From: Planctomycetota bacterium
Lineage (GTDB): Bacteria; Planctomycetota; UBA1135
Direction: 5' to 3'
Assembly (NCBI GenBank): GCA_026421205.1
Contig: JAPKBM010000002.1
Coordinates: forward strand, 57,100-121,099
Length of the DNA: 64,000 nt
A model generated the notes under the pieces. It had not been told where the DNA came from and did not search any database. It saw only the letters and a program-made list of their open reading frames with translations. Within the stretch, counting starts at the first letter, position 1. Each line of letters starts with the position of its first letter. A program made the position numbers and the translations under genes. Below are positions 35,963-44,385 of this stretch, in pieces.

Positions 35963-37348
35963 ATGGCACTTCACGTTGACCTTACTTCTCTTTTCGGCAG
36001 TGGCTCTGACGCCCGCCTAACACGTACTGCATTTGCCGATGCCCTCCCTCGGGCTGCGGCGGTCCGCGAGGCTCATTTAAATCAACGCCCCGAATGGCGA
36101 GGCTTGGGGACAAGAGAGGAATTTCTTGCCGAATGCCGGAAGCGAGCCAAGGAAGTTTTGGCTGACGGCACCGTAGAGGCCTTTGTAGTTTTGGGGATTG
36201 GCGGCTCCGCCTTGGGGAACGCTGCTCTCTTGGCCGCCCTTGCTCCGATTTACCAAGAGTGGAGCCCTGCTTCCGGTCGGCCGAAGATTTTTATTCCAGA
36301 TTCCGTGGATCCTGACTGGATTGCGGCGTTACTAGAAAATCTTCCTTTGGACCGGACGCACTTTAATGTGATTTCAAAGAGTGGGGGAACGATTGAAACG
36401 GCGTCGGAGTTTTTGGTTTTCTTCGATGCCGTGAAGAAGGCGGTGGGCTCCGAAGAAGAGGCTAAGAAACGCTTCACCATTACTACGGACCCTGCGCAAG
36501 GACATTTCCGTAAACTTTGTAATGAGCAGGGTTTTGCATCTTTGACGGTGCCTCCTGGCGTGGGGGGGCGTTTTTCCATATTGACGTCGGTCGGATTGTT
36601 CACGTCGGAAATTGCGGGCTTGGACACGCAGAGCATGCTGGAGGGTGCTGCGCGGGTGGATAGAAACTTGGCAGAATGCTTGCCGGAAGAAGACCCGGCT
36701 CTTGCTTGGTCCTTGGCGCATGTGCTTTACTTGGAACAGGGAAAAAATGTTCACGTTCACTTTCCCTACAGTCATCGGATGCGGCTTTTGGCGGATTGGT
36801 TCAAGCAACTTTGGGCTGAGTCTCTTGGAAAAAAGCATGCGGTAGATGGTTCCGTAGTGCACCGGGGGCCGACGCCCGTCAAGGCGGTGGGGCCAACGGA
36901 TCAGCATTCTCAGGTTCAGCTTTACGCCGAAGGGCCGGATGACAAGGTGTTCACGTTCTTAAAGCTCCGAGACTTTGCGCAGCAGATTGAAGTTCCGGCA
37001 CCGTTTGTTTCTTCGCCGGCGTTTGACCATCTCCATGGGAAAACCTTGAATGATATTGTTGAGGCAGAACGCTTGGGGACCGAAGTTGCCTTGTGTGATG
37101 CAGGCCGTCCGGTGAGCATTCTAGAACTGTGTAAATTAGATGCGTTTCACGTGGGGCAATATTTCATGTTCATGGAAATTGCCACGGCCTACGCGGGTGG
37201 GTTACTGGAGATTGATCCTTTTAATCAACCTGGTGTAGAGGCTGGGAAAGTGGCGGCGCTCGCTTTGCTGGGCGCGGGTCATGAAGGTCGGGCCAAAGAA
37301 ATACGGCAGTCTTTAGCGGAAAGAGATCTCTTTCGTTTGAGTTGCTAA
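35963..37348 (+). CDS. pgi: Glucose-6-phosphate isomerase
   Basis: A 461-residue sugar isomerase interconverting glucose-6-phosphate and fructose-6-phosphate. Two SIS domains are visible: the first with VLGIGGSALGN and ISKSGGTIETASE, the second with GVGGRFSILTSVGL and the family's ESLGKK segment. HSQVQLYAEGP and KTLNDIVEAE follow, as in the short bacterial and archaeal-type isomerases. The length fits that shorter class. It is divergent from the repeat protein gene and its last four bases overlap the convergent parvulin gene. Confidence 0.96.
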   Translation: MALHVDLTSLFGSGSDARLTRTAFADALPRAAAVREAHLNQRPEWRGLGTREEFLAECRKRAKEVLADGTVEAFVVLGIGGSALGNAALLAALAPIYQEWSPASGRPKIFIPDSVDPDWIAALLENLPLDRTHFNVISKSGGTIETASEFLVFFDAVKKAVGSEEEAKKRFTITTDPAQGHFRKLCNEQGFASLTVPPGVGGRFSILTSVGLFTSEIAGLDTQSMLEGAARVDRNLAECLPEEDPALAWSLAHVLYLEQGKNVHVHFPYSHRMRLLADWFKQLWAESLGKKHAVDGSVVHRGPTPVKAVGPTDQHSQVQLYAEGPDDKVFTFLKLRDFAQQIEVPAPFVSSPAFDHLHGKTLNDIVEAERLGTEVALCDAGRPVSILELCKLDAFHVGQYFMFMEIATAYAGGLLEIDPFNQPGVEAGKVAALALLGAGHEGRAKEIRQSLAERDLFRLSC

Positions 37349-38730
37349 CGAAGCATTTCTGGACTGGCTTCGGGGATGCCCGCAAGGGGGTCCACGTAAA
37401 GAGATTGCAAGTTCATAGTGACAAGCAACTGCTGACGTAACGTTTTATGGAAACCACGTCGGACGGCCTTGTAGAAGTCGGACTTTTCTGGGGCAGGTTG
37501 AATTTCATGCACCCATCCAAGGGCTTGGCCCCCTTTTGTCCGAACAGGGCCGAAGAGCGTTTGGGCTTTGGCCTGGAAAGCAGCTTGGGCAAATGCGTAG
37601 TCCGCTCCGGGGTCCACTTGGGCAATCCAACCCAATATCCCGTCCCTCCGTCGGGAAACTTCATCTTCCGAGTACGCGCCGGCGGTTTTGGCAAAGTCAC
37701 TTTCCGAGCGAATTTCTTTGGCGTAAAGGTGGAGTTCTTCAGCGGCTTCTTCAAAAGTCAGGTCCACGGGGTTTTGTTTTTCTTTCACACCCCGGAGCAA
37801 GAGCCAAGAGACCTGTCGCTTTGCCCCGTACTTTTCTTGAAAACGTTGCATTTCCTTTTCCCCTTGTCCTTCAAACCAAGCGTCGGAGAAAACAGTTTGC
37901 GCATAAATTCGGAGGTAGGCTGCCGCACGCAACTCCGCGCCGGCCCGCACGCTTTCTACCGTAGATCCTTGGGTTGACAGAAGTGCTTCGTAGGTGGCGC
38001 CTCCATAGGCAGGGTTTTCTGCCACTCTCTGCCGACGCCATTGAATTTCTGCCTCAAGAATGTCATCGGTTAAAACGAGCCCTTGCTCTTTGGCCCAACG
38101 CGGCAACCAGCTTTGCAAGGCCAGTTGTTCTACATATTCGGAAAGACGGGATGCGGGAAGGATTTCATGCAGTACCTTGCCGAGTTCTGCTTCGGTGACC
38201 ACAAAAGGTGGAGCGTCTAGGGCATAACCTTCGGGCGCCGACGCAGATTGAGCAAGCAGTTTCTGGGTGTGTTGGTTGCTCCATTCCTGCAATTGATCGG
38301 GCGCGACGTCGGCGCCCTTGGGAAGCTTTAAATCTTCTCGCACCAGCATTTCGTGGTAGATGGAGTCTTTGATGAGCTTTTTGAATTCCACCATGGTCAT
38401 CCGGCGAGCTTGCACCAAAGTTACCAGGTCTACTCCGGCCTCCGCCGCCGCCGTCCGAATGAGATTCATGCGTATTTCAAAGTCTTCCTCGGAAACATGG
38501 AGCCTCCTTTTTTCTGCTTCCTGCTCCACTAATTGCACTTGTAAAATGTGCGCTAAGGCATCCATGCCTAATTTCTTTTGATGAAAACTTCGACCGAGGA
38601 AACGCTCAAAGCGATCTTTTTGGATGGAGCCTCCTTGCCATGAGGCCACCACGCCTTCAGGGAGCGTGATGCCATGGGATTGTGTTGGAGGGAGAGCTGC
38701 GGAAAGAAGCAGGATGCCAGAGAGAAGCAT
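37345..38730 (-). CDS. Exported parvulin-type peptidyl-prolyl isomerase/chaperone
   Basis: A 461-residue exported protein with a signal peptide (1-18), a helical SurA-like N-terminal region (about 30-290, with GMDALAHILQVQLVEQEA and further helices) and a C-terminal PpiC-like domain (about 300-430) recognised by FAKTAGAYSEDEVSRRRDGILGW-type and FGPVRTKGGQALGWVHEI-type segments (key residues GILGW and GWVHEI). It probably helps fold outer-membrane or secreted proteins. Two other parvulin-like proteins are encoded near the pilus operon, so this genome invests in envelope folding. Confidence 0.85.
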   Translation of the reverse strand: MLLSGILLLSAALPPTQSHGITLPEGVVASWQGGSIQKDRFERFLGRSFHQKKLGMDALAHILQVQLVEQEAEKRRLHVSEEDFEIRMNLIRTAAAEAGVDLVTLVQARRMTMVEFKKLIKDSIYHEMLVREDLKLPKGADVAPDQLQEWSNQHTQKLLAQSASAPEGYALDAPPFVVTEAELGKVLHEILPASRLSEYVEQLALQSWLPRWAKEQGLVLTDDILEAEIQWRRQRVAENPAYGGATYEALLSTQGSTVESVRAGAELRAAAYLRIYAQTVFSDAWFEGQGEKEMQRFQEKYGAKRQVSWLLLRGVKEKQNPVDLTFEEAAEELHLYAKEIRSESDFAKTAGAYSEDEVSRRRDGILGWIAQVDPGADYAFAQAAFQAKAQTLFGPVRTKGGQALGWVHEIQPAPEKSDFYKAVRRGFHKTLRQQLLVTMNLQSLYVDPLAGIPEASPEMLR

Positions 38731-38754
38731 CCTTCCAGTTTAAGGCGTCGGCGA

Positions 38755-40041
38755 TTAGGCCGCTTTTTTGAATTCCACGCAGCCTTTCAAGGAGCGAAGA
38801 GTCCATTCTTCTCCTTTTTTTATCTCACCATCAAGGATCGCATTACTAAGTGGTTCCTCAACGAGGCGTGCGACGGTGCGGCGGACTTCTCGTGCGCCAT
38901 ATTCTTCGGAGTATCCGATTTCTGCAAGAACTCGAGAGGCCATCGGCGTCCATCGGAGGTGGATTCCAGCCTGCTTGACCCGTTCCTGAAGAAGGTTGAG
39001 CTGCATGTGTGCAATGCGCGCACAATCTTTTTTACTCAGTGAGCGAAACGTGAGGCAACCATCCAGACGATTAAGAAGTTCTGGTTTAAAACTGCGTGTT
39101 AGAGCCGCTTGCGTTAAGTCCTCAAAGTCTTTGCGGCTGAGAGATTCCTCGCCGAAGCCAAGACGGTTTTTTGCTTGTGCATAATCTTGGGTTCCCACAT
39201 TGGACGTCAAGAGTACGAGGCATTGCGTGAAGTCCACGGTTTCTCCTTTGCTGTCGGTGAGTCGGCCCTCGTCAAGAATTTGAAGCAACATGTTGTGCAT
39301 CTTTTCATGCCCCTTTTCAATTTCATCAAAGAGAACAATTGCCTGCCGGTTTTTCTTCAGTGCTTCGGTCAGCACCCCGCCTTCGTTATGGCCGATGTAT
39401 CCGGGAGGGGCGCCAATCAGTTTTGCGGACTCATGCGGAAGTGCATACTCCGAGCAGTCAATTCGAATCAAGGATGCCTCTCCGTAGAGATTCCGCGCCA
39501 AAGACTTCGCCAATTCTGTTTTCCCGCAACCGGTGCGGCCAACGAAAAGATAGGTTCCGACGGGGCGTTTGGGGTCATTCAATCCACAGGCTGCTTTGCG
39601 CACGGAGCGACATAGCGTGTGCACGGCCTCGTCTTGTCCGACGATGTCTTTCAGTATTCTCCGTTCCAGTTTGCTGGCTTGAGATTGCAGTGCATCTTGA
39701 ATCACCTGGGGGGATGCTGCAGGAAGAGCGTCAGCTTCCATGGTGGCAGGAAGGACCACATTGTGGATTTCTAAATGTGGATTAACGTCAATGCAGATTT
39801 GATAGAGAAGGTCTTCCGCAGTGCGAAGGTCTTCTGGGTAAATCCGTTGCACTTGACTGAGGATTTCTTCGGGGCGAACGACGCAAGATTGCACCACCAT
39901 GTGGCGGTATTGACGGCGATCGGGTGGGGTTTCTAGACCTGCGGGAAGAGCCAGTGTTTGGTCTTCGGCTAAGCTGCGGACTCGAATGAATCCGTCGAGA
40001 AGATCGAAGTATTTGTAGACGATGCCAATGTCGGGTTGCAT
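38755..40041 (-). CDS. Single-AAA Clp/ClpB-type ATPase with unusual N-terminus
   Basis: A 428-residue protein holding one AAA+ module like the second ATPase domain of ClpA/ClpB: Walker A GRTGCGKT (168-175), pore loop GYIG (214-217), Walker B IVLFDE (235-240), sensor segment LLTSN, Arg-finger region FKPELLNRLD (R325) and a ClpB-type D2 small domain (GYSEEYGAREVRR, 376-388). The first AAA domain and the usual N-domain are missing. In their place is a 110-residue region I do not recognise. No ClpP-binding loop of the IGF type is evident. The start at 40041 is chosen because the upstream open frame overlaps the divergent kinase. It may be an adaptor-specific unfoldase. Confidence 0.87.
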   Translation of the reverse strand: MQPDIGIVYKYFDLLDGFIRVRSLAEDQTLALPAGLETPPDRRQYRHMVVQSCVVRPEEILSQVQRIYPEDLRTAEDLLYQICIDVNPHLEIHNVVLPATMEADALPAASPQVIQDALQSQASKLERRILKDIVGQDEAVHTLCRSVRKAACGLNDPKRPVGTYLFVGRTGCGKTELAKSLARNLYGEASLIRIDCSEYALPHESAKLIGAPPGYIGHNEGGVLTEALKKNRQAIVLFDEIEKGHEKMHNMLLQILDEGRLTDSKGETVDFTQCLVLLTSNVGTQDYAQAKNRLGFGEESLSRKDFEDLTQAALTRSFKPELLNRLDGCLTFRSLSKKDCARIAHMQLNLLQERVKQAGIHLRWTPMASRVLAEIGYSEEYGAREVRRTVARLVEEPLSNAILDGEIKKGEEWTLRSLKGCVEFKKAA

Positions 40042-40136
40042 GACGAGGACAGTTTTTAGGGGGGGACGGCGAAATGCCAACCTCTTTTTCGGCCAGTTCT
40101 TCCTTTTTTCTTGAGCGCAAGTCGTAACATTTAAGG

Positions 40137-41156
40137 ATGCCCCAGCCTCCTTCTGCCCAAAACCAGGAATTTTTAGCCATTTTAGTGCATCGAGGCTTTT
40201 TGACCCGAGAAGAGGCTGTGGAGGCACTTCAGGCTGCAGGCACCCAGGGCAGTTTTTTGCCAGCATTAGCTTCGTTGCGGGGTTGGGATGAAAAAATCAT
40301 CGAATATCTCCGAGAAACGAAGGGCATGGAAGAGCCGGAAATCCCGGGGTATCGCATTGAGAAGAAACTCGGCATGGGGGGGACGTCCGAGGTTTTTGGC
40401 GCGCGTCGGGCAAAAGATTTCCGGCGAGTGGCTTTGAAGATTTTGCGACCTAATCTCGCTCGAGACACCTATGCAGTAAAGCGTTTCCTTGAAGAGGGGA
40501 AATTGTTGCAGCGGCTTGAAATTGACGGCATTGTGCGTGGGCACCGGCTTTTTAAATTTATGGGAACGTACATCATTGAAATGGACTGGGTTCCCGGGCG
40601 TACCTTGGAAGAATATTTAACGGATGGCGAGACTTTTTCAGAAAAAGAGGCTTTGGATATTGTCATACAAGTCGGTGGATTTTTGGAAGAGATGAAAGAG
40701 TCAGGCGTCCTTCACCGAGACTTGAAGCCGGGGAATATCATGATTGGACCCAAGGGCGAAGTGAATTTGATTGACCTTGGTTTTGCAGGTGAAGGCTTGG
40801 AAGGTCGTTCAGATGCGAACACCACCATGGGGACGCCGGCTTATTTGGCTCCGGAGCAAGCCCGAGGAGACGACGACTTGGATTCGCGCGCTGACATTTA
40901 TTCTTTAGGCGCTACTTTGTATCACTTAGTCCTTGGAAAGCTTCCTTTTCAGGGGGAAACAGATCAAGAGATGATGCGCGCTCAGATTCTGAAAGGGCTT
41001 GACGGTGCGGCGCTCAAGGGGAATGATGTTTCCCCAAGCCTCCATTACTTTCTTGAGAAGATGATGGCGAAGGATAAAGAAGAGAGATACCCCAGTGCAT
41101 CGGCACTCATTCGACACATCGGGGAACACAGGAAGGCGCAGGAGGATTTAGATTAA
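40137..41156 (+). CDS. Cytoplasmic Ser/Thr protein kinase
   Basis: A 339-residue Hanks-type kinase without a membrane helix. A short N-terminal helical domain (about 8-65) resembling the response-regulator-like or FrzS/MshEN-type helical regions precedes the kinase: glycine loop LGMGGTSEV (78-86), catalytic Lys K101, HRDLKPGN (193-200), DLG (213-215) in place of DFG and the TPAYLAPEQ activation segment. DLG occurs in active kinases, so activity is likely. It is 95 bases from the divergent Clp-type ATPase and directly precedes the YkgJ-like gene. Confidence 0.93.
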   Translation: MPQPPSAQNQEFLAILVHRGFLTREEAVEALQAAGTQGSFLPALASLRGWDEKIIEYLRETKGMEEPEIPGYRIEKKLGMGGTSEVFGARRAKDFRRVALKILRPNLARDTYAVKRFLEEGKLLQRLEIDGIVRGHRLFKFMGTYIIEMDWVPGRTLEEYLTDGETFSEKEALDIVIQVGGFLEEMKESGVLHRDLKPGNIMIGPKGEVNLIDLGFAGEGLEGRSDANTTMGTPAYLAPEQARGDDDLDSRADIYSLGATLYHLVLGKLPFQGETDQEMMRAQILKGLDGAALKGNDVSPSLHYFLEKMMAKDKEERYPSASALIRHIGEHRKAQEDLD

Positions 41157-41534
41157 ATGACTCACTCTACTCAAGCATTTGATTTTAATTGTTGCCGTTC
41201 CGGGAATTGTTGTCGCACCGGTCACGGGCAAGTTTGGTTGAAAGAAGAGGAGATGGAAGGCATGGCGTCGGAAAAGAAAATGACGCTGGAGGCTTTTGTA
41301 CGTATGCATGTTCGGCAAGTCGACGGCCGCTTCAGTATTCGTGAGGCCGAGCATGGGCGCTGTTCCTTGCTTGAGGGGCTCAATGTGTGTTCTGTTTATG
41401 AGGCGCGGCCGGAGCAATGTCGTACCTTTCCTTTTTGGCCTTCGTTGCTAAAGGGGGGGAAGGCTTTGGCTGCTGCTGCAGCTTATTGCCCTGGATTGAA
41501 AATTCGAAAACGAGGGGAGCGCCATCATGTTTAG
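41157..41534 (+). CDS. YkgJ-family cysteine-cluster protein
   Basis: A 125-residue protein with the YkgJ-type cysteine pattern: C12-C13 and C18-C19 at the N-terminus, GRCSLL and NVCSVYEARPEQCRTFPFWP in the middle, and YCPG near the end. The family is thought to bind zinc or an iron-sulfur cluster; its biochemical role is unknown. The ATG follows the kinase stop with no gap (TAAATG), and the end overlaps the next gene by eight bases. Confidence 0.9.
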   Translation: MTHSTQAFDFNCCRSGNCCRTGHGQVWLKEEEMEGMASEKKMTLEAFVRMHVRQVDGRFSIREAEHGRCSLLEGLNVCSVYEARPEQCRTFPFWPSLLKGGKALAAAAAYCPGLKIRKRGERHHV

Positions 41535-42882
41535 AAAGGGCCGATGGCTTGCTTGGACCCTTTCCATTCTTCTTGGCGTGGGTGTTTTTCGGCACTTCAC
41601 TTTGGCCGATAATCCGGTAGAGGTGTCCTCCATCCTGCGGCGCACAGAGATTCAGTCCGAAGCACCGATTCGTTCCGATGAGTCGACCAAGCCCAAAGCC
41701 TCCCGGTCAACGTCGGCCCCCGTGGACCCCCGCATTTTGGCCGCCGAAGACTTCTTGGCGTCGGACTCCTTTTCCCTTGCCCTTCCTTTGGTGGAAGATT
41801 GCTTGGTCGATATGCCAGAAAGCCCGCGGGTACGTCGAAATGCGTCGTTGGTCTATTTGGGCCTTGCAATTCAAGCATCCACGCAGGGGAATAATCGCAC
41901 TGCTTTGAGTTTTGCACAGCAAGCAATGGATATGGATGGCTTAAAAGGGGCACCGCATGCTTTTTATGGGCAAGTACTCTTGCAGCTTGGGCGACACCAA
42001 GAAGCGGAATTGCATTTGCAAGAAAGCATGGAAAGGTACCCTGAAAACCCGGAGGGCTATTATTTTGGAATTCGTTCTGCATTTCTCCTCGGGAATTATG
42101 CGGAGGCGGTCCGACGTGCGGAGCGGGCCTTATCGCTACGTCCCTCATGGGCATCAGCCCAAACTTGGTTGGAGCGCGCACGCAACGAAGAAGAAACTTG
42201 GAGATCGGGGCAACGGTGGACGTCGGCTCATTTCATTTGCGTCACTAGTCAGAAGAATGCCTCACTGATCTCCTTGGCTCCTTATGTCTCGGAGGCGTTG
42301 GAAAGCGCGGTTTTGATGGTAGAGCAGGAGTTGGGAGTGTCTTTGGACGAACCCGTGTTGGTGCTGCTTTCTCCCACAGCGGATTTTCAAGCCGGTGCGC
42401 CGTCGTGGGCCTCCGGACTTTATGACGGAAGAATCCGCCTGCCGGTGGAAGAGGATACAGACGCTGACGTTTTCGAAGCCACACTCTTGCATGAAGTGAC
42501 GCATGCAGTCCTGCATCGGTCCGGATTTCATTTGCCAACATGGCTTGGGGAAGGATTAGCGCAATGGATGGAAGGCAAGGATGTTAGTCGTGCACGCCGA
42601 CGACTCCAGGACGCGGCCCAAGCGGGACAGTTGCCGTCGGCAGCCGCATTACGAGAGCAGTGGGTATCTTGGTCCAGTCAAAGTCGTGTGCAACATGCCT
42701 ATGACTTCGCCTTGTCGCTGACCGCTTGGATTCAAGAAGAGTATGGGCAACAGGTTTTGCGGAATGTGCTCGATGCATTGCAGCAGAACGATTTGAAGGT
42801 GGTGAGCCAACGACTTTTGGGACTTCCCTTTTCCGTGTTAGAACAGCGGCACCGGCATTGGCTAGAAGAGACGGTGAAATAG
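41527..42882 (+). CDS. Membrane-anchored TPR protein with gluzincin peptidase domain
   Basis: A 451-residue protein with an N-terminal hydrophobic anchor (about 7-21), two or three TPR units (about 100-220, for instance QLGRHQEAELHLQESMERYP) and a C-terminal peptidase MA-like domain. The metal site is H322-E-V-T-H326 with E342 in WLGEGLAQW, the standard HExxH-E zinc arrangement. It is likely exported and acts on envelope substrates, with TPRs for protein docking. It overlaps the YkgJ-like gene by eight bases and precedes radC. Confidence 0.88.
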   Translation: MFRKGRWLAWTLSILLGVGVFRHFTLADNPVEVSSILRRTEIQSEAPIRSDESTKPKASRSTSAPVDPRILAAEDFLASDSFSLALPLVEDCLVDMPESPRVRRNASLVYLGLAIQASTQGNNRTALSFAQQAMDMDGLKGAPHAFYGQVLLQLGRHQEAELHLQESMERYPENPEGYYFGIRSAFLLGNYAEAVRRAERALSLRPSWASAQTWLERARNEEETWRSGQRWTSAHFICVTSQKNASLISLAPYVSEALESAVLMVEQELGVSLDEPVLVLLSPTADFQAGAPSWASGLYDGRIRLPVEEDTDADVFEATLLHEVTHAVLHRSGFHLPTWLGEGLAQWMEGKDVSRARRRLQDAAQAGQLPSAAALREQWVSWSSQSRVQHAYDFALSLTAWIQEEYGQQVLRNVLDALQQNDLKVVSQRLLGLPFSVLEQRHRHWLEETVK

Positions 42883-42925
42883 CCAAAAATCTCGTCACCC
42901 TTCTTGACAGTGCCGTCTTCTGAGG

Positions 42926-43537
42926 GTGACTTCCACTTCCTTGCTTTCACTTTCCTTGCTGGAGAACCCAGCGGACCTTTCGGATGAGGTTTTATTACAC
43001 CAATTCCTTGGCCGACGTCCGCTTATGTCATCTTTACCTCGGCCAGGTTGGACGCCGAAGGAATTGGCATTGAAGCATGGGATACTAGAAGAAGATGCTT
43101 GGAGAATCTGCGCAGCGGTGGAACTTGGTCGACGGTGTCTTGAAAAAAAGGGTCCCTCCCCAAGTATCTTGCGGGGTGGAAAAGATGTGTACCACCATTT
43201 ATTACCTCGCATGGCTGCTTTACGAACGGAATGTTTTTATGCGCTTTATTTGGACGCGAAGGGTGGCATCTTGTTGGAGAAAGCAATCAGTCAGGGAACC
43301 TTAACAAGCTCTTTGGTTCACCCTAGAGAGGTGTTCTCTCCGGCTATCTTGTGCCGTGCGGCAGCGGTGGTCGTGGCTCATAATCACCCGAGTGGGGACC
43401 CAGAAGCGTCCGCGGAAGACCGTACGACAACTCGACGCTTGCAAAGGGCAGGTCGGCTATTAGGCATTGAGTTATTAGATCACGTGGTGGTTGGACGGGG
43501 ACAGTACCAATCATTTTTAGAAGAAGGTTGGCTTTAG
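42926..43537 (+). CDS. radC: RadC-family JAB/MPN domain protein
   Basis: A 203-residue RadC-like protein. The C-terminal JAB domain has the metal motif AHNHPSGDPEAS with the downstream Asp in EDRTTTRRL, and ends DHVVVGRGQYQSFLEEGWL as in most RadC proteins. The N-terminal UPF0758 helical region is shortened. The only in-frame start giving near full length is the GTG at 42926, preceded by GAGG. Despite the name, a DNA repair role is not established for the family. Its last four bases overlap the convergent rsmE gene. Confidence 0.9.
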   Translation: MTSTSLLSLSLLENPADLSDEVLLHQFLGRRPLMSSLPRPGWTPKELALKHGILEEDAWRICAAVELGRRCLEKKGPSPSILRGGKDVYHHLLPRMAALRTECFYALYLDAKGGILLEKAISQGTLTSSLVHPREVFSPAILCRAAAVVVAHNHPSGDPEASAEDRTTTRRLQRAGRLLGIELLDHVVVGRGQYQSFLEEGWL

Positions 43538-44262
43538 GGGTTGGCTTCACTGAGTTGAAAAAACCAGTGTTGGCACAATCCAGCCGCAAGAGGTCCTGCA
43601 GACTCAATACGAAGTACCGTGGGAAGGAGTCCAGCTTTGGCGATATTTCTATTCTGAAACCACTCTTCTTCTTCTGCCGAAAACCCGCCTTCGGGGCCAA
43701 CGAAAAGGAGGACTTCTTTTGGAGAGTGAAGCCCTAATTCCATCATGAGCGGCCAGGCCCCGGGAGTCAGTGCAACGGGGTGTGCCTTAGGGTGTCCTTC
43801 CAGGATATCTTTCAGGCTTTGGGGCGTTTTTTGAATGATCGGCGCAACGGGACGTCCACATTGTTGGCACGTCTCCCGCACAATTTTTTCAAGCCGACGC
43901 ATCTTTCCGAGGGGGATTGAGTCTTTGCCCGTCACGCTATGTTCGCATAAGAGAGGGATAATGCGTTCTACACCCGCTTCGGCAGCGCGTCGGACCAAGT
44001 CTTCCGCGTGATTGCCCTTTGGCCAAGCCGTGGCTAAAGTGATGGGCATCAGAGGAAGTCGAGGGATTTCTCGGAGGCCCAAAAGCGTGAGGCCCTCTGC
44101 GGAGTTCCATTGCCCGCCGACAGCCCCACCTTGCGGGAGCAAGAGGAGAAACTCCTCCTTTTCTGAGAACCGAAGGGCGCGGAGATGCTGAGACAGCTCT
44201 TTGGGTGGTTGCCACGAGCCCTCAAAAAAAGGAGGGGCTTCCTGGAGGAAGAAGAAGCGCAT
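43534..44262 (-). CDS. rsmE: 16S rRNA (uracil1498-N3)-methyltransferase
   Basis: A 242-residue SPOUT-family methyltransferase that modifies U1498 of 16S rRNA. The N-terminal PUA-like domain (HLRALRFSEKEEFLLL) is followed by a trefoil-knot domain with KGNHAEDLVRRAAEAGVERIIPLL, VRETCQQCGRP, LFVGPEGGFS and VLRIESAGPLAAG, all typical. The length is normal. It is divergent from the pilus-type operon with a 123-base spacer that should hold the operon's promoter; I see no strong consensus elements there. Confidence 0.95.
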   Translation of the reverse strand: MRFFFLQEAPPFFEGSWQPPKELSQHLRALRFSEKEEFLLLLPQGGAVGGQWNSAEGLTLLGLREIPRLPLMPITLATAWPKGNHAEDLVRRAAEAGVERIIPLLCEHSVTGKDSIPLGKMRRLEKIVRETCQQCGRPVAPIIQKTPQSLKDILEGHPKAHPVALTPGAWPLMMELGLHSPKEVLLFVGPEGGFSAEEEEWFQNRNIAKAGLLPTVLRIESAGPLAAGLCQHWFFQLSEANP

Positions 44263-44385
44263 GGGAGAAGGTTACTCCCAATGTTCCGAAAACTAGAGAA
44301 AAACTGTGCCTGGCTTGTTTGTGCCAAGGGTCAAGCCCTCCTAAACTTGGTTTCCCTCAACTGGATGGTTGAGGCTCACTCCCAC

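Noticed and set aside
35935..35979. The 14-codon frame before pgi as a separate protein-coding gene
   Set aside because: It is too short and has no similarity; kept only as a possible leader in the findings.
40042..40266. Upstream extension of the Clp-type ATPase
   Set aside because: It runs into the divergent kinase gene and shows no Clp N-domain similarity.
44185..44385. Upstream extension of the FHA protein
   Set aside because: It overlaps the rsmE start region and the FHA fold begins exactly at the later ATG.
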